Counted from the stretch's first letter, positions 45,601-52,870 are shown. The stretch is DNA of 64,000 nucleotides from Siphonodentalium dalli (GCA_032622095.1 CP136063.1:213423982-213487981), one strand, 5' to 3'. Notes: generated from the letters alone by a model not told the origin. Made by a program: numbers and translations.

Positions 45601-48584
45601 GCGAACAAAAGACAGCCAAAGTCCCATGCCGGAACCGCCGGTATGTAAGAGCGCCATCTAGCGGGACAAAATTCTATAGGAATCGTGTTGTCCAGAACCA
45701 TGCAGCCACCGATGGTGAATCCAACGAGAAAGCGGGCCGCTGCGAATAGCATCCAGACTGGAATCGGAGCCGACAGGGCATTGAGTACAACGTGAGCCAG
45801 AAGAAGAGCGAAGTATGTCTTCCTCCGACCGAATGTTTCTGCTAACTGACCACACACGAACCCACCGACCAGCAATCCACCAAGTTGAGTTGATATTATC
45901 ACACCCGATATCCATTTCTGGTCACAAATCAGTCTAAACTATAAAAAAGACAAATTGTAACGAGTATTATTTTAGAATGTATATGTACGTGTATATCACG
46001 GTAGCTTCCAGACAACAGCTTCGATTTGTCATAATACACAGCCTACAGAGAGCATTTATGGAAAAATGTCTTCGAAAATTCACACATTCAATATTATATT
46101 ATTAAAGATACTACAGTGCACTCCAAACAAGTCTTATATAGTTTCCGGGATATAAAATAATACATAGCAATCGAAGACACTTGTCTGGATATATAGAGGG
46201 TATCTACTATCTAGTGTTTTTGAGTGGATACCTTCATCACACAATGACTGCACAAGGTGTTATTCGCTTGTAGGTTTCTAGTCCAGCATCAATGAACATA
46301 TTCTTCATTATCGCATAGATGTTATTTAATCCAAATGCATTTTTTTTGTACCACGATTTTCCTAGTTTCATCCACCCTTGATGATTGATCGCCAAGAAAA
46401 ATGGTGAGTCAGGCGCGCACATTTCAGCTGGTTTCTTTTCTGCAAATAGCTGATATAATGTGACGGGATCTTTCAATTTGTCTTCTGTTGAATACGCTCT
46501 GGGTTTGACTTTCCTGACATCCCTTGGGTTTTCTCCAGTCCTCGTTTTCGTTTGTCGCTCATCTTCTCTTACTTCAACGTCACCCCATCTCAGTGATTAA
46601 GTTTCTTGGACCAGTTCGCATGCCGAAATGTAGCGTACACATCAACCACATTGAACTTAGCAGTGATTTTGGATTATGTGGTCCAAGTACTTTTCCATCA
46701 AAAAGTTTATCTATGTCAGTTTGAGACAGTGGATCTGCAGCATGTGGCTTGTTTCCTCGACCCATAGATTTTAACTGCTTCTGTTTGTTTTTTAGTGTTT
46801 GTCGGCATTTGGCAAATCTGTGGTCGGTTATGAGTGACGCTTCATAGTTCTTACTCCTTAAATATCGATCAAAAGATGATATGTAGGCGCGCAGTGTTGT
46901 CGGCTCAAATTCACAGCCGTCCTTCTTCCGCGCCGACAGCAGGAATTCAGAAATAAGTTCACAAAGTTCATTCGGTGGAATTTGCTCTGTCACTCTGGTT
47001 TCACCACTTTCCAAAGCACACAGACTCAACAACTTCAAGTTATACTCAGTCTTTCTTTTTGTGTTCACATTCTGCTGCTCTTGGTTGAAATTATCAACAT
47101 CACCTCCAGACATTTTTACAAACCTCAGATTGTCCATCCTTCCCTGGTTTCCAACACTGTACATAGAATGAGCTGAAGCTGAACTTGAAGGTGCAGTGAT
47201 GACAGGGTGAGGGTTAATTCCGTCGATTTCATCAAACAATATACCGCTAGGCCCAGGGTCCAACTCAGTTTCACTTCCAGCATCACCAGCACAAGAAACT
47301 GTTCCCGTTTTTGTCGAATCTTCATTAATCTCTTTAAAGGTACGGTTGGCCTTGGCGGTGGGTATCCTGTGAAAATATTTCCACCCGTCAAAAACCGTCA
47401 CAAACAGAAAGAACAACAAAATGTAGACAGACTTTGTCCGTATACAAATAAGAAATATCGCATAAACAGTATGTTATTGTCATATTTTTGACCATTGTTA
47501 TGTAAACAAAAGCATGAAAAGTTACTTTTCTGGTGTTTGTTTATATTATGATGGTAAACATAAAGAGCGTTCTTTGTAGGTGAATACCTTATATGGAACT
47601 AATAAAGAGCGTTTATGCCATTTGTGTGTGATTAGCCAGCAGCATTGTGCTGTCTTCTGTAACACAATCGGGATCTTGCTTGGGTAAAATATAGTATGTC
47701 TTTATGATAACATGCTGTTTACGCGATGGTCATGGTATATATATGAACGAAACTGTATGCGTTTTACTGTTTTTCTGTTTACGGTGTTTGGAACAAATAT
47801 GAATATTTTCGACAATTAAGGGCGCACGTGCCTTTAACATATTAACTAAGGAAACATGACTGCCATATATTGTGGTGCTCCGTCCGTTAATCACCAAATT
47901 GTACACTATCCTGTAAAGGTGTATGTAACTTTAGAAGCAAATTTAATTTATTTTGAGACAGTGCAAATATTTTGGGGGGGATTGGGTGTGATTCGAACCC
48001 CGGCCCATGACGCGAACGCGCCTTGCGACTCAAAGTCCGACGTCTATACCACACGGCCACCGAAGCGACCCAAAAAAAAGAGGAAGCTCAAATGGCATGC
48101 TTCGGGGACGTAATTATAACATGCCACTGTGTCATATCTACTATATATATGTGTAATTTTAGATGCGCTCTATTGTTGTTTCGCATTATGCACCGTTTTG
48201 TCGTTGCTAGTGTAATTGATACTTAAATACTATAGTGATTACCTGACTCGCCACTGTCACCATCTCGTCACTGAACGTGGTATTTGAACATATAGTGTCG
48301 TTATGGTAGCATGATCTTGTTCTAGATAAGGAATCATTTGTTGATAATCCTGAGTGAGTTACGACATCATCACACCACCAGTCTGGAATCTTAGCGCCGA
48401 AGGACATGAGAATCATTCCCATTCCCAACGAGATTTTCGATCCAAACACGAAAAGAACAATAGTCTTCTGGAACCTCCCCAATCCGCCAGTCGAGTGTAT
48501 AAGTTTCTCAAACTCCTCGCCCATCGTATTTTCAACGACATGTTCTTTGTTTAAATAATCGCTTTCTTCGCTTTTCGTTGCCAT
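18504..48584 (-). CDS. SLC22-family organic cation/anion transporter, complete gene in eight exons
   Basis: Members of this major facilitator family carry organic cations, anions or zwitterions such as carnitine across the plasma membrane; the substrate here cannot be told. Exons on the minus strand: 48584-48243, 45938-45517, 44986-44750, 43688-43554, 24548-24466, 22840-22723, 19337-19265, 18668-18504. All junctions are AG/GT, and the phases (0,2,2,2,1,2,0) join to exactly 1575 nt, 524 codons plus stop, normal for the family. Visible features: N-terminal GRFQK before TM1; a large TM1-TM2 extracellular loop with N-glycosylation sites NDS, NDT and NTT and several cysteines; the GQLAETFGRRKTY loop 2-3 motif; VPESMRWLLVHGK after TM6; a charged cytoplasmic loop; TAELYPTAVRNIG near TM10-11; and LLLPETNGRAL after TM12. 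Intron 4 is 19 kb and holds most mobile elements. Start: ATG at 48582-48584 with G at +4; the frame is open upstream but has no earlier ATG in it. Confidence 0.93.
19265..19337 (-). CDS. SLC22 exon 7 (TM11)
   Basis: Acceptor ATATTTACAG; encodes NIGMGYANVMARIGAIIAPQ and FIYL, continuing the VRN.G pattern. Donor GTAAGT. Ends in phase 0. Confidence 0.9.
19840..21175 (+). pseudogene. LINE reverse transcriptase relic in SLC22 intron 6
   Basis: Several frames together show RT motifs: QNGFQKEISCLMSSYVVSE, motif A LYACFLDVRKAFDTVW (about 19930-19985), a YIDDLLSEL block, a degenerate motif C QADDMTLFSL (the usual YADD Tyr is Gln), then a connection domain THLGITL, TLYRSIIIPKGLYGSELL and HRFCLKHIQGLPVRARTDI. 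At least three frameshifts or stops separate these. No endonuclease or 3' tail was found. It runs antisense to the transporter gene. A non-LTR clade was not assigned. Confidence 0.8.
21176..22722. other. SLC22 intron 6, remaining part, nothing recognised
   Basis: AT-rich. 21280-21670 has overlapping short open frames with no motif. A TGTGTG-rich stretch lies at 21770-21850. Confidence 0.5.
22723..22840 (-). CDS. SLC22 exon 6 (TM10 and the AELYPT motif)
   Basis: Acceptor TTTTGAACAG; encodes INGLAMTGKLFVSAEWTAHK and HTAELYPTAVR. AELYPT.VR is one of the most conserved strings of SLC22 proteins. Donor GTAATT. Confidence 0.93.
23815..24316 (-). mobile_element. 494-bp TTAA-flanked MITE, copy A (in SLC22 intron 5)
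   Basis: TTAA at 23815-23818 and 24313-24316. The ends are AGGTACGGTTGGCC and GGCCTCACGTGCCT, imperfect inverted repeats. It is inverted relative to copies B, C and E. It shares internal strings such as AAATATTTCCACCCGTCAAA and GAGCGTTTATGCCAT. No coding capacity. Confidence 0.85.
24466..24548 (-). CDS. SLC22 exon 5 (TM9)
   Basis: Acceptor TTGTTTCAG; the exon encodes FGRRWVGFGLCILCGLSALA and ends before donor GTGGGT. The FGRR string is the second GRR loop motif of the family. It lies 19 kb from exon 4. Confidence 0.9.
25610..25856 (+). repeat. GAT-type imperfect microsatellite coding an Asp/Asn-rich linker
   Basis: GATGATGATAATGATGAT units, purest at 25780-25850. They lie in frame between the duplicated module and the endonuclease of the LINE. 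Confidence 0.85.
25929..26430 (+). mobile_element. 494-bp TTAA-flanked MITE, copy B (inside the LINE endonuclease)
   Basis: TTAA at 25929-25932 and 26427-26430. The ends are AGGCACGTGAGGCC and GGCCAACCGTACCT. The LINE endonuclease reading continues in the same frame on both sides of the TTAA, which proves the insertion. Confidence 0.9.
27639..29738 (+). pseudogene. LINE reverse transcriptase and C-terminal Cys/His knuckle
   Basis: 27679-28040 (shifted frame) has AAGVDQVCNRYIKS and MPLYKNKGCRSDPNSYR. From 28044 the original frame returns: LFTGVLNRRLG, then GFRKGRSTIDNI, motif A TFVDFKKAFDTVW, GVKQGENLSPLLFSIYLNDL, motif C CILYADDTVLFAD (about 28548-28585), FPYLGIVL and QPILLYGCEIWGF. An in-frame TAA at 29352-29354 is followed in the same frame by the C-terminus with R..NHRLGVET and CKLCGATMCDEFHFVMVCPE, a CCHC-like knuckle common at the ends of LINE proteins. 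Stops at 27636-27638 and 29352-29354 and the frame change near 28040 make it nonfunctional. The clade is not assigned; it resembles the CR1/Jockey/I group. Confidence 0.88.
30476..31044. other. SLC22 intron 4 sequence, nothing recognised
   Basis: AT-rich, no repeat or coding signal identified by eye. Confidence 0.4.
31045..31640. repeat. Tandem duplication of a 298-bp unit
   Basis: 31045-31342 and 31343-31640 are near identical at an offset of 298 bp. Each runs from ..GGGTAATTTGACTACGGTAA to TACAAAGTGTACAGAATGG. Confidence 0.85.
31641..32199. other. SLC22 intron 4 sequence, nothing recognised
   Basis: Short minus-strand open frames (31668-31877, 31837-32031, 31998-32198) have no motif. No repeat identified. 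Confidence 0.35.
32200..33060. repeat. 57-bp satellite with a 20-bp perfect palindrome per unit
   Basis: About 13 head-to-tail units between 32281 and 33017. Each contains the palindrome TTGGTTTTGATCAAAACCAA and a second small one, TTGATCAA. Differences between units are few. The array is bordered on both sides by related AAACCAAATTTGGTTTTGAA and CTTTGTCCCATATATGTA strings, like element ends. Because 57 is a multiple of three, the minus strand has a 227-codon open frame made of a 19-residue repeat; I do not regard it as a gene. Confidence 0.9.
33061..34593. other. Intron 4 segment with two small fold-backs
   Basis: 33187-33245 is a near palindrome (ATTATAATGAAAATTAATTT.. pairing with ..TTTTTATTATAAT). 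33473-33606 holds diverged inverted arms (GGTTTCTACCATAATAATGT with ATTATTATGATAGAAAC). Otherwise AT-rich with no coding signal. Confidence 0.5.
34594..35288. repeat. Fold-back element with 132-bp inverted arms
   Basis: 34594-34725 (CCAATAACCTGATGTGCTTT..) is nearly perfectly complementary to 35157-35288. A third partial copy of the outer arm (AATTTGTCTTTAAAAGCACA) lies directly inside the left arm at 34730-34760. There is no transposase in the 430-bp centre. Confidence 0.85.
35289..36093. repeat. Intron 4 sequence with a diverged AGGTAC-type MITE at 35574-35930
   Basis: The left end TTAAAGGTGCACAATCTGAT and the right part CCGAAGCTGAAGAAATAGTT ..GGCGTCAAATCAGATT resemble the two ends of the MITE at 37254-37535. 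A C run lies at 35385-35394. The rest is unassigned. Confidence 0.45.
36094..36348. repeat. Long inverted repeat, arms about 105 bp
   Basis: The left arm, 36094-36200, runs from CAAGCCTTGAAATAGTGGGT to AATTCACCCTCTG; its complement occupies 36240-36348 and ends CCATTTCAAGGCTTGG. The spacer is about 40 bp. Arms differ at several positions and small gaps. A MITE-like hairpin element. Confidence 0.85.
36349..37249. other. Intron 4 sequence, nothing recognised
   Basis: No repeat or coding signal seen. Confidence 0.4.
37250..37539. mobile_element. 282-bp TTAA-flanked MITE with 57-bp inverted ends
   Basis: TTAA at 37250-37253 and 37536-37539. The ends AGGTACTCAATCCGATCAGA and TCTGATCGGATTGAGTACCT continue into TTTCTTTGGCTTC and its complement. 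The centre has a second inverted pair (GAGTTTAAACAGAAAA with TTTTCTGTTTAAAC). Confidence 0.85.
37799..38473. mobile_element. Outer MITE with CCGAGTTGTCCC-type repeats, containing an inner MITE
   Basis: Inverted ends GGCTTGTTACATGAGCGGGA and CCCGGCTCATGTAACATAAC..AAGCC. The interior has at least six copies of GGGACAACTCGGTTAG in both orientations, giving many alternative hairpins. The element is interrupted at 38094-38436. Confidence 0.75.
38091..38439. mobile_element. Inner 343-bp MITE, TAA target duplication (PIF/Harbinger-like)
   Basis: TAA at 38091-38093 and 38437-38439. The inverted ends are GTGTACCTTCAGACGACCAC and its near complement GTCGTCTGAAGGTTCAC. A 3-bp TAA duplication suits the PIF/Harbinger group, but no transposase is present to confirm it. 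Confidence 0.7.
38474..39159. other. Intron 4 sequence, nothing recognised
   Basis: AT-rich. The open frames on both strands at 38575-38950 overlap and have no motif. Confidence 0.4.
39160..40570. repeat. Block rich in GCTTAAGC / TACGCTTAAGCGTA palindromes, partly duplicated
   Basis: More than 20 occurrences of GCTTAAG, CTTAAGC or their degenerate forms in about 1.2 kb, densest at 40028-40110 and 40300-40370. Two diverged long copies appear, about 39180-39690 and 40250-40570. They share ACCTGATAAATT and TTTTATCAAAT..ACTG, then AAATTT..TTTTTCAACTT and ATGAAAATTT. Confidence 0.7.
40824..42731 (+). pseudogene. Crypton-type tyrosine recombinase relic, copy 1
   Basis: Frames shift repeatedly, but the order matches the recombinase domain also found in KIAA1958-like and KCTD1-like host proteins. 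Seen in order: LNFRQWFVAKDG, DITPTVLDNYLSTVLSMRKS (about 41098-41160), YEYDIVSDKELKSS (41248-41290) and FDSKHKELNQKSLARK; then MFGLRRWCENRKQWCGN and LKSDENGTHYLEFTERE; then ERKTNQSVRKVAHTRLLNA (about 41812-41868). An insertion of about 600 bp follows (41915-42500), then LTDHRNLHSIYNCDVASNQ at 42525-42585. The HxxR box His reads as Gln (NQSVRK), and the expected Tyr position appears as Cys, so catalysis is lost. 40905-41030 contains copies of the TTTTGATCAAAACC repeat. The relic lies antisense in SLC22 intron 4. Confidence 0.7.
41900..42500. repeat. Insertion with inverted repeats splitting Crypton relic 1
   Basis: Contains ACATTTTTCATTGCATATTT (about 41997) and its complement AAATATGCAATGAAAAATGT (about 42188), diverged fold-back arms of about 30-45 bp. 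Boundaries are inferred from where the recombinase reading breaks off and resumes. Confidence 0.5.
42732..43553. other. Intron 4 sequence next to exon 4, nothing recognised
   Basis: AT-rich with short open frames lacking motifs. Confidence 0.4.
43554..43688 (-). CDS. SLC22 exon 4 (TM7-TM8)
   Basis: Acceptor ATTTCAG precedes FSMGFALYGISFGVVALSGD, followed by FVNLIIINAIGIPG and CTGLLNN; the donor is GTAAGT. 135 bp, enters and leaves in phase 2. Matches the family pattern YGLSF..LSG.IFVN. Confidence 0.93.
44042..44543 (+). mobile_element. 494-bp TTAA-flanked MITE, copy C (SLC22 intron 3)
   Basis: TTAA at 44042-44045 and 44540-44543; ends AGGCACGTGAGGCC and GGCCAACCGTACCT. Very close to copy B in sequence and exactly the same length. 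Confidence 0.9.
44750..44986 (-). CDS. SLC22 exon 3 (end of TM6, central cytoplasmic loop, start of TM7)
   Basis: Begins just after AG at 44988-44987 with FVPESMRWLLVHGK, the conserved PES.RWL motif, then a charged loop KVSEAEQVVKAMA and NNWETARNSIIIGFTW. The donor GTGAGT follows. The acceptor tract is weak in pyrimidines but gives the correct phase. Confidence 0.9.
45517..45938 (-). CDS. SLC22 exon 2 (TM2-TM6)
   Basis: Acceptor TTTATAG ends at 45939; the exon begins with FRLICDQKWISG. It carries GGLLVGGFVCGQLAETFGRR, the family loop motif, and further hydrophobic segments to APFLVGWW. The donor GTAAGT follows at 45516-45511. Ends in phase 2. Confidence 0.93.
46237..47333 (-). pseudogene. 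Crypton-type tyrosine recombinase relic, copy 2 (KIAA1958-like domain)
   Basis: From 47333 down, a long open frame has an acidic/polar N-terminal part. It is followed by the N-terminal recombinase fold: ETRVTEQIPPNELCELISEF, LLSARKKDG, EPTTLRAYISSFDRYL, KQLKSMGRGNKPHAADPLSQ, WLMCTLHFGMRTGPR. The frame then breaks near 46600; the next frame continues with LRWGDVEVRED, DPVTLYQLFAEKKPAEM, DSPFFLAINHQGW, WYKKNAFGLNNIYAIMKNM and ETYKRIT (to 46250). It ends before a recognisable HxxR box and Tyr, so the C-terminal catalytic part is lost or diverged. Its upstream end is cut by MITE copy D at 47334. The relic has the same strand as the transporter gene and lies in its intron 1, so by sequence alone a domesticated exon cannot be excluded, but the frameshift argues against it. 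Confidence 0.75.
47334..47837 (-). mobile_element. 496-bp TTAA-flanked MITE, copy D (SLC22 intron 1)
   Basis: TTAA at 47334-47337 and 47834-47837. Inverted relative to copies B, C and E. It abuts the 5' end of Crypton relic 2. Confidence 0.88.
47975..48066 (-). repeat. tRNA-like sequence (tRNA-derived SINE head or tRNA pseudogene)
   Basis: On the minus strand, a GGTGGCCGTGTGGTATAGAC A-box region, an anticodon-like arm GGACTTTGAGTC, a GC-rich variable arm (GCGCGTTCGCGTC) and the B box GGGGTTCGAATCAC. The layout resembles a Leu/Ser-type tRNA with a long variable arm. The acceptor and T stems do not pair properly, so a working tRNA is unlikely. Confidence 0.5.
48243..48584 (-). CDS. SLC22 exon 1 (residues 1-114)
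   Basis: Encodes MATKSEESDYLNK, the cytoplasmic helix FEKLIHSTGGLGRFQK, TM1 (IVLFVFGSKISLGMGMILM) and most of the large glycosylated loop, which includes NDS, NDT and NTT. The donor on the minus strand is CAG/GTAATC at 48243/48242. It ends in phase 0. Confidence 0.9.
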
Positions 48585-48704
48585 GACTGCACCATGTATG
48601 TCTTCTCGTCTATCTACGAAATATGTCAAACAATGTATTGTACACGTAAGACATCCCGAATTCGTATAGTTTACGTTTCTCTCTCTTTTCCTGGCAGCTT
48701 GTCC

Positions 48705-48708
<4 letters not shown>

Positions 48709-48750
<42 letters not shown>

Positions 48751-48752
48751 CC
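48709..48752. repeat. (CAA)n microsatellite
   Basis: CAACAACAA units with one interruption, about 125 bp upstream of the SLC22 start codon on the minus strand. It therefore lies in its 5' UTR or promoter. Confidence 0.9.
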
Positions 48753-48861
48753 AGAATTTCCATGAAACTATTTTTAAATGGACGATTCATTTATTATTAC
48801 CAGAAAACACGCAAGAGAAACATCTGGTGTTGCACTTATTTAACTTATACAGTAATGCTCT

Positions 48862-49050
48862 GAATAATCAACTCCTTAACCACAGCCGAATTGTGAGTAA
48901 TTTTTCCGGATTTAGTCAGAAATATGGCTTGTTGCCATTCATCAGAAAGCTCTGTGAGAGCTTTCAGATGAATGCCAACAAGCCATATTTCTGACTAAAT
49001 CCGGAAAACTTACCCATAATTCTGCTGTGGTTAAGGAGTCGATTATTTAG
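48862..49050. repeat. Near-perfect palindrome, arms about 85-90 bp
   Basis: The left arm includes CAACTCCTTAACCACAGC and TTCCGGATTTAGTCAGAAAT; the right arm is their complement, ending GGTTAAGGAGTCGATTATTT. The centre AAAGCTCTGTGAGAGCTTT has almost no loop. A fold-back MITE with few differences between arms, so a recent or conserved structure. Confidence 0.88.
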
Positions 49051-50159
49051 GGAATTACTTTATGTGTTTTAATTGATATGGCTATGAGCTGCAACAGCTT
49101 CCAACCCTATTGGAAATTGCCAACTGTTAAAAGCCCGAGTACCAGACATTTCCAACCCAACTGTATATTTTGGTAGAATATCTGATTCAAGAAATAATGT
49201 ATAGTCAGGGACGTGGCCGGAGGGGTGCCAAACTAGTCCGAAGTTCCATCATTTCTTGGCGAACATGGATGTAATCCGACAACACAATATGATACTGGGT
49301 CATAGGAGTTGAATTGAGGACTAGCTCAATGGTTTAGTTCGAGATTCTAAGTTTGTCACCACACCTAGCCCATGTCCCTGACTCCAATTAATACATGGAC
49401 CAAATGAACTTCATAAAAAGCTTGCAGTTGGTGGGTTAGTTCTCTTTGTCATCATATGTAATGACATGTATGCAGTCCAATATTAAGTATTTGCTGTTAA
49501 AATAGTCACATGCGTTAAGACCGTCATAGACATAATACTATTGAACAATAGACATATTTTGTTCTTATACCAATCATAAATATCGCATAAACAGCATGTT
49601 ATTGTCAACATCATACGCCATGTTAGTTAACAAATGTCACGTTATGTTACATTACAGTACATAAAGAGTGTGCGGCATACCAAAACACTCAACACCGGGG
49701 AGACTCACTAAGTGAACTTTGATAAAACCTGCCACCATATTCTCTACAACATACCGATATAGGGCTAGTTAATCCTCTCCATTCAGTATTTCGGTGCTGA
49801 ATGGGTCACCGTGAATCATTCTCCCAAGAAACTGGCCACGGTGTTGATTGTTTTGCTTATGGAATCCTCTGTATGTGTTGTATGCAAACAAACGCTCGGT
49901 TCAGGCAATTGTGTTTTGTGAATAGTATCTTATATATTTATACTATCATTATACTATACTGTTAGCATATTCTTCAGAAAATGTTCATAATTTGGTAACT
50001 TTAATTTCTCAGTTATAGCATTAAACCAAGGCCATCCGACAATTTAAATTTAAATAGATGTGACGCATTATCACCGCAAACTTACCTATACGTCATTTAA
50101 GAGAAGATATAAGACATGTCGATATACACGGACTACCGATATACGCACTTTATAACGCC
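49051..50159. other. No recognised gene upstream of SLC22
   Basis: 49560-49600 has a GCATAAACAGCATGTTATTG string found in the 494-bp MITEs, so a diverged MITE fragment is likely at 49540-49690. The rest is unassigned. Confidence 0.4.
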
Positions 50160-50710
50160 ATGATAAAACAACTTACCGAAGTCTTACTGATTTGTTTTCA
50201 ATGTCCAGCAGAGAACTATATAATGGGAATATGAACACGTATCGTCCAATAAACATTATTTTCCCATTATCTAAACTACTCGGAAAAACTCGGAAAAAAA
50301 AAACATTTAGTTTATTTTCTTACTGAATCGGACATTTTATTTAAACACCAGCACGGATTTCGTCTAACCATTCAACTTGTCATTCCGTCACTAAAATGGA
50401 ACATTATGAAATTAGAGGCATGACAAACAAATGGGTTCGAAGCTATCACAATGCGAGACGACAATACGTATAATTCAATGGAAGCATGTCAAATCTCCTT
50501 AAAACTGTATGTGGAGGCACCAATGCTAACTAGAGCATTGTTAAGCTCTTGTATCCACAAGACAATGACAACAGATGGAATAAAAAATATATAACAGAGA
50601 CGAACTCAGACGGATGGGGAACCTGCGGCACGTGTCATCTTCGAAATGATTAGGTATCCACCCATATAGATGAAAACCTGACCTACCGTATAACAAATAC
50701 ATGTCATTGT
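50160..50710 (+). pseudogene. Decayed LINE reverse transcriptase fragment
   Basis: Across frames: NMNTYRPINIIFPLSKLLGK (about 50231-50285), a HQHGFR string at 50350, IRGMTNKWVRSYHNARRQYV followed by FNGSMSNLLKTVCGG (50410-50515), and VSTHIDENLTYRI at about 50660. These match RT blocks of CR1/Jockey-like LINEs, but many stops intervene and the YADD region is missing. Confidence 0.6.
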
Positions 50711-51984
50711 ATGCTCAAAAATGGAACATGCAATTTATTGCATCAATAAAGATCAACATGTTTCTACCACGCAAGGCTCTCAAGTCAGGTAGAGCGTGAT
50801 TTAGGTTTGTATTCTGGTACATGGCACAGCTCAAATGTATGAAATTGAGTGCTATGTCGCTTTTTGTCATGTACCATTTCATCCAGAAAATTGATTCCAA
50901 CTTTTTAAAAAACCAATACTTTTTTGCATATAAATAAACTCCTTTTCTGGCAATTTCCCCGGATCTGTTTGTGGAATACTTACACTCTGAATCCAGTTGT
51001 ATGACACCTTTACATAGGTAATAAACAAGACAGAATATTAAAGCTTATTTGATGTAAAATCGCGAGTTGTATTTGCTGTTACCTATTTTCGTGGTTTTTC
51101 GTGGAATTAGGTCTATTTTATATTTTCTGGGGTCAAATTACCAATAAAAAGCACTGACGCGGGGGTTAACAGTCGACGCGCCGGTGCCCGTGAAACAAAA
51201 CCTTTTTTTTTTGGGCCTATGCGAATTAGGATGGAGAACGTTAACGGACAGAAGAAAATAGCACAGGCTACATACTTTGTATAGGACAGTCAACCACAAC
51301 AACCCTCGTTATTTGACTGATTTCCTGCCAAAACGCCCGGAAACGAATAGCAGACTCAGAAACAATACCCCATATGAATGAAGGACTATACAGTTTAGTA
51401 ATTCCTTTAGGAACGAAACATTCGGCTCTTCGTTCCCGTATAACATGACGGAAATTGACATTTTAAGCTTCACAATCAGTATATTGTATAGCGTAAAGTC
51501 CATTCATTCTACTGTTGCCATATTAACGATGCGGAAGTTTTTGTGTTTTTTTTAGGTTTGTACAAGCCATTAAGTTATTTTCTTGAGCATATTCATGCAC
51601 TTTGTTACTTCTATCGATATTAGTTTCTCCTCTGTTAAATTGAATTGTCTCTGTTATCGTTATATCCATATAACGTTGGTTAGTGAGCTTAATTTTTAGT
51701 GATTGGTGTTTGTTTTCTGTTAAGAATCAAATTCTATTAAATGACAAAAATTGTTTCATGTCACATTTCGTTATCCTTGTTATCGTTCTTTTCTATTTTT
51801 ATCCTATCTTCTGATTGTTTGTTTATCTTGTATGTTTATGGCTGTTATGTTGTTGTTTAAACCGTTTTCGATTATGGTCTTATTTCGTATTAGTTCTTAT
51901 AATCTTCTCTGTAATTCTTTCATTTTTTCATTTTTTTCACGTTATCTATTTTATTATCAAGTTTTCCTATTAAAGAGTTAGCGC
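50711..51984. other. AT-rich stretch, nothing recognised
   Basis: 51530-51960 is T-rich with CTTATC-type runs. Small open frames have no motif. Confidence 0.4.
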
Positions 51985-51985
51985 T

Positions 51986-52046
<61 letters not shown>

Positions 52047-52075
52047 CCTCTCTCTCTCTCTCTCTCCCTATCTCT
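51985..52075. repeat. (CT)n microsatellite
   Basis: About 90 bp of CT repeats with two short interruptions. Confidence 0.95.
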
Positions 52076-52409
52076 GTAACGTTTTCGTCTAATTGTGTTA
52101 TTCTACTTTGTAAACTTGATATAACATTTTCCATTGGCCGCATCTTATTGTTTATTTCAGCAGTATATCTATCGATCTTCGCTTTTTGTTTCTTATTGAA
52201 TAATCAAATCTAACGTCAACTTTTGTGTTATGATTGTCCTCCTCATTTTCCAAAATCAACACAAACTTTTTTAATTGTCTTTCCACACTCAGCATCCATT
52301 CTTGAATCATTCCAATATCTAGTTTCTTAACGTTACTTGTTAAATTTAGTCGATTTTGACTTCATAATCACTTTAGATTAATTACATGTTGTCTGTAGTA
52401 CACTATTCT

Positions 52410-52870
52410 GTGTGTGAGTGAGTGAGTTTATTCGGCCCATTGCCCAGGATATCACGGTAAAGTCAGCGACTTATTTCCACTATGGTCACGTGAGTCGGAT
52501 GATAAAAATTTTGATCAGGTAACTTCGCCATTTAGGGTTCTTTAACGTGCACACAGCACTGCACACGAGACAAACATTAACGTCGGCTCCCGATCCGACG
52601 GTCTGCCTAGCAGTGTCATTCCTGGACCTGACACCGCAGAGGAGCCGAGGTACGAAATTCGTCCAGTGTCTGTGTGAGATTCGTATGCTTCTGGAATCGT
52701 TCTCAGAGCACTGGGCGTGGCATCGATGGTAGATTCGTGATGCCCATGGTATTGGGGATGCAGATGGCGACAAAATGTCCGACCGCTACTATTTCGAATT
52801 CGAACTATCGACCGTGTCGAAGGTTTAGCTCAGAGGCTGCACACAAACCAACTGAGCTATCCGCTCCTCT
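52410..52870 (-). mobile_element. tRNA-derived SINE with (ACTC)n tail
   Basis: On the minus strand the head at 52866-52793 has A box TAGCTCAGTTGGTTTG and B box GATAGTTCGAATTC in the spacing of a tRNA. The body contains GCACGTTAAAGAACC (complement of 52540-52554), and the 3' end is CCGAATAAACTCACTCACTC. Length about 460 bp. Pol III promoter boxes are present, so it could have been transcribed. Confidence 0.7.

Noticed and set aside
47975-48066. Functional tRNA gene on the minus strand
   Set aside because: A and B boxes and an anticodon-like arm exist, but acceptor and T stems do not pair; better explained as a SINE head or pseudogene.
48585-48629. Upstream extension of SLC22 exon 1
   Set aside because: The extra 15 codons begin with TTG, not ATG; the ATG at 48582-48584 has a good context and gives a normal-length protein.
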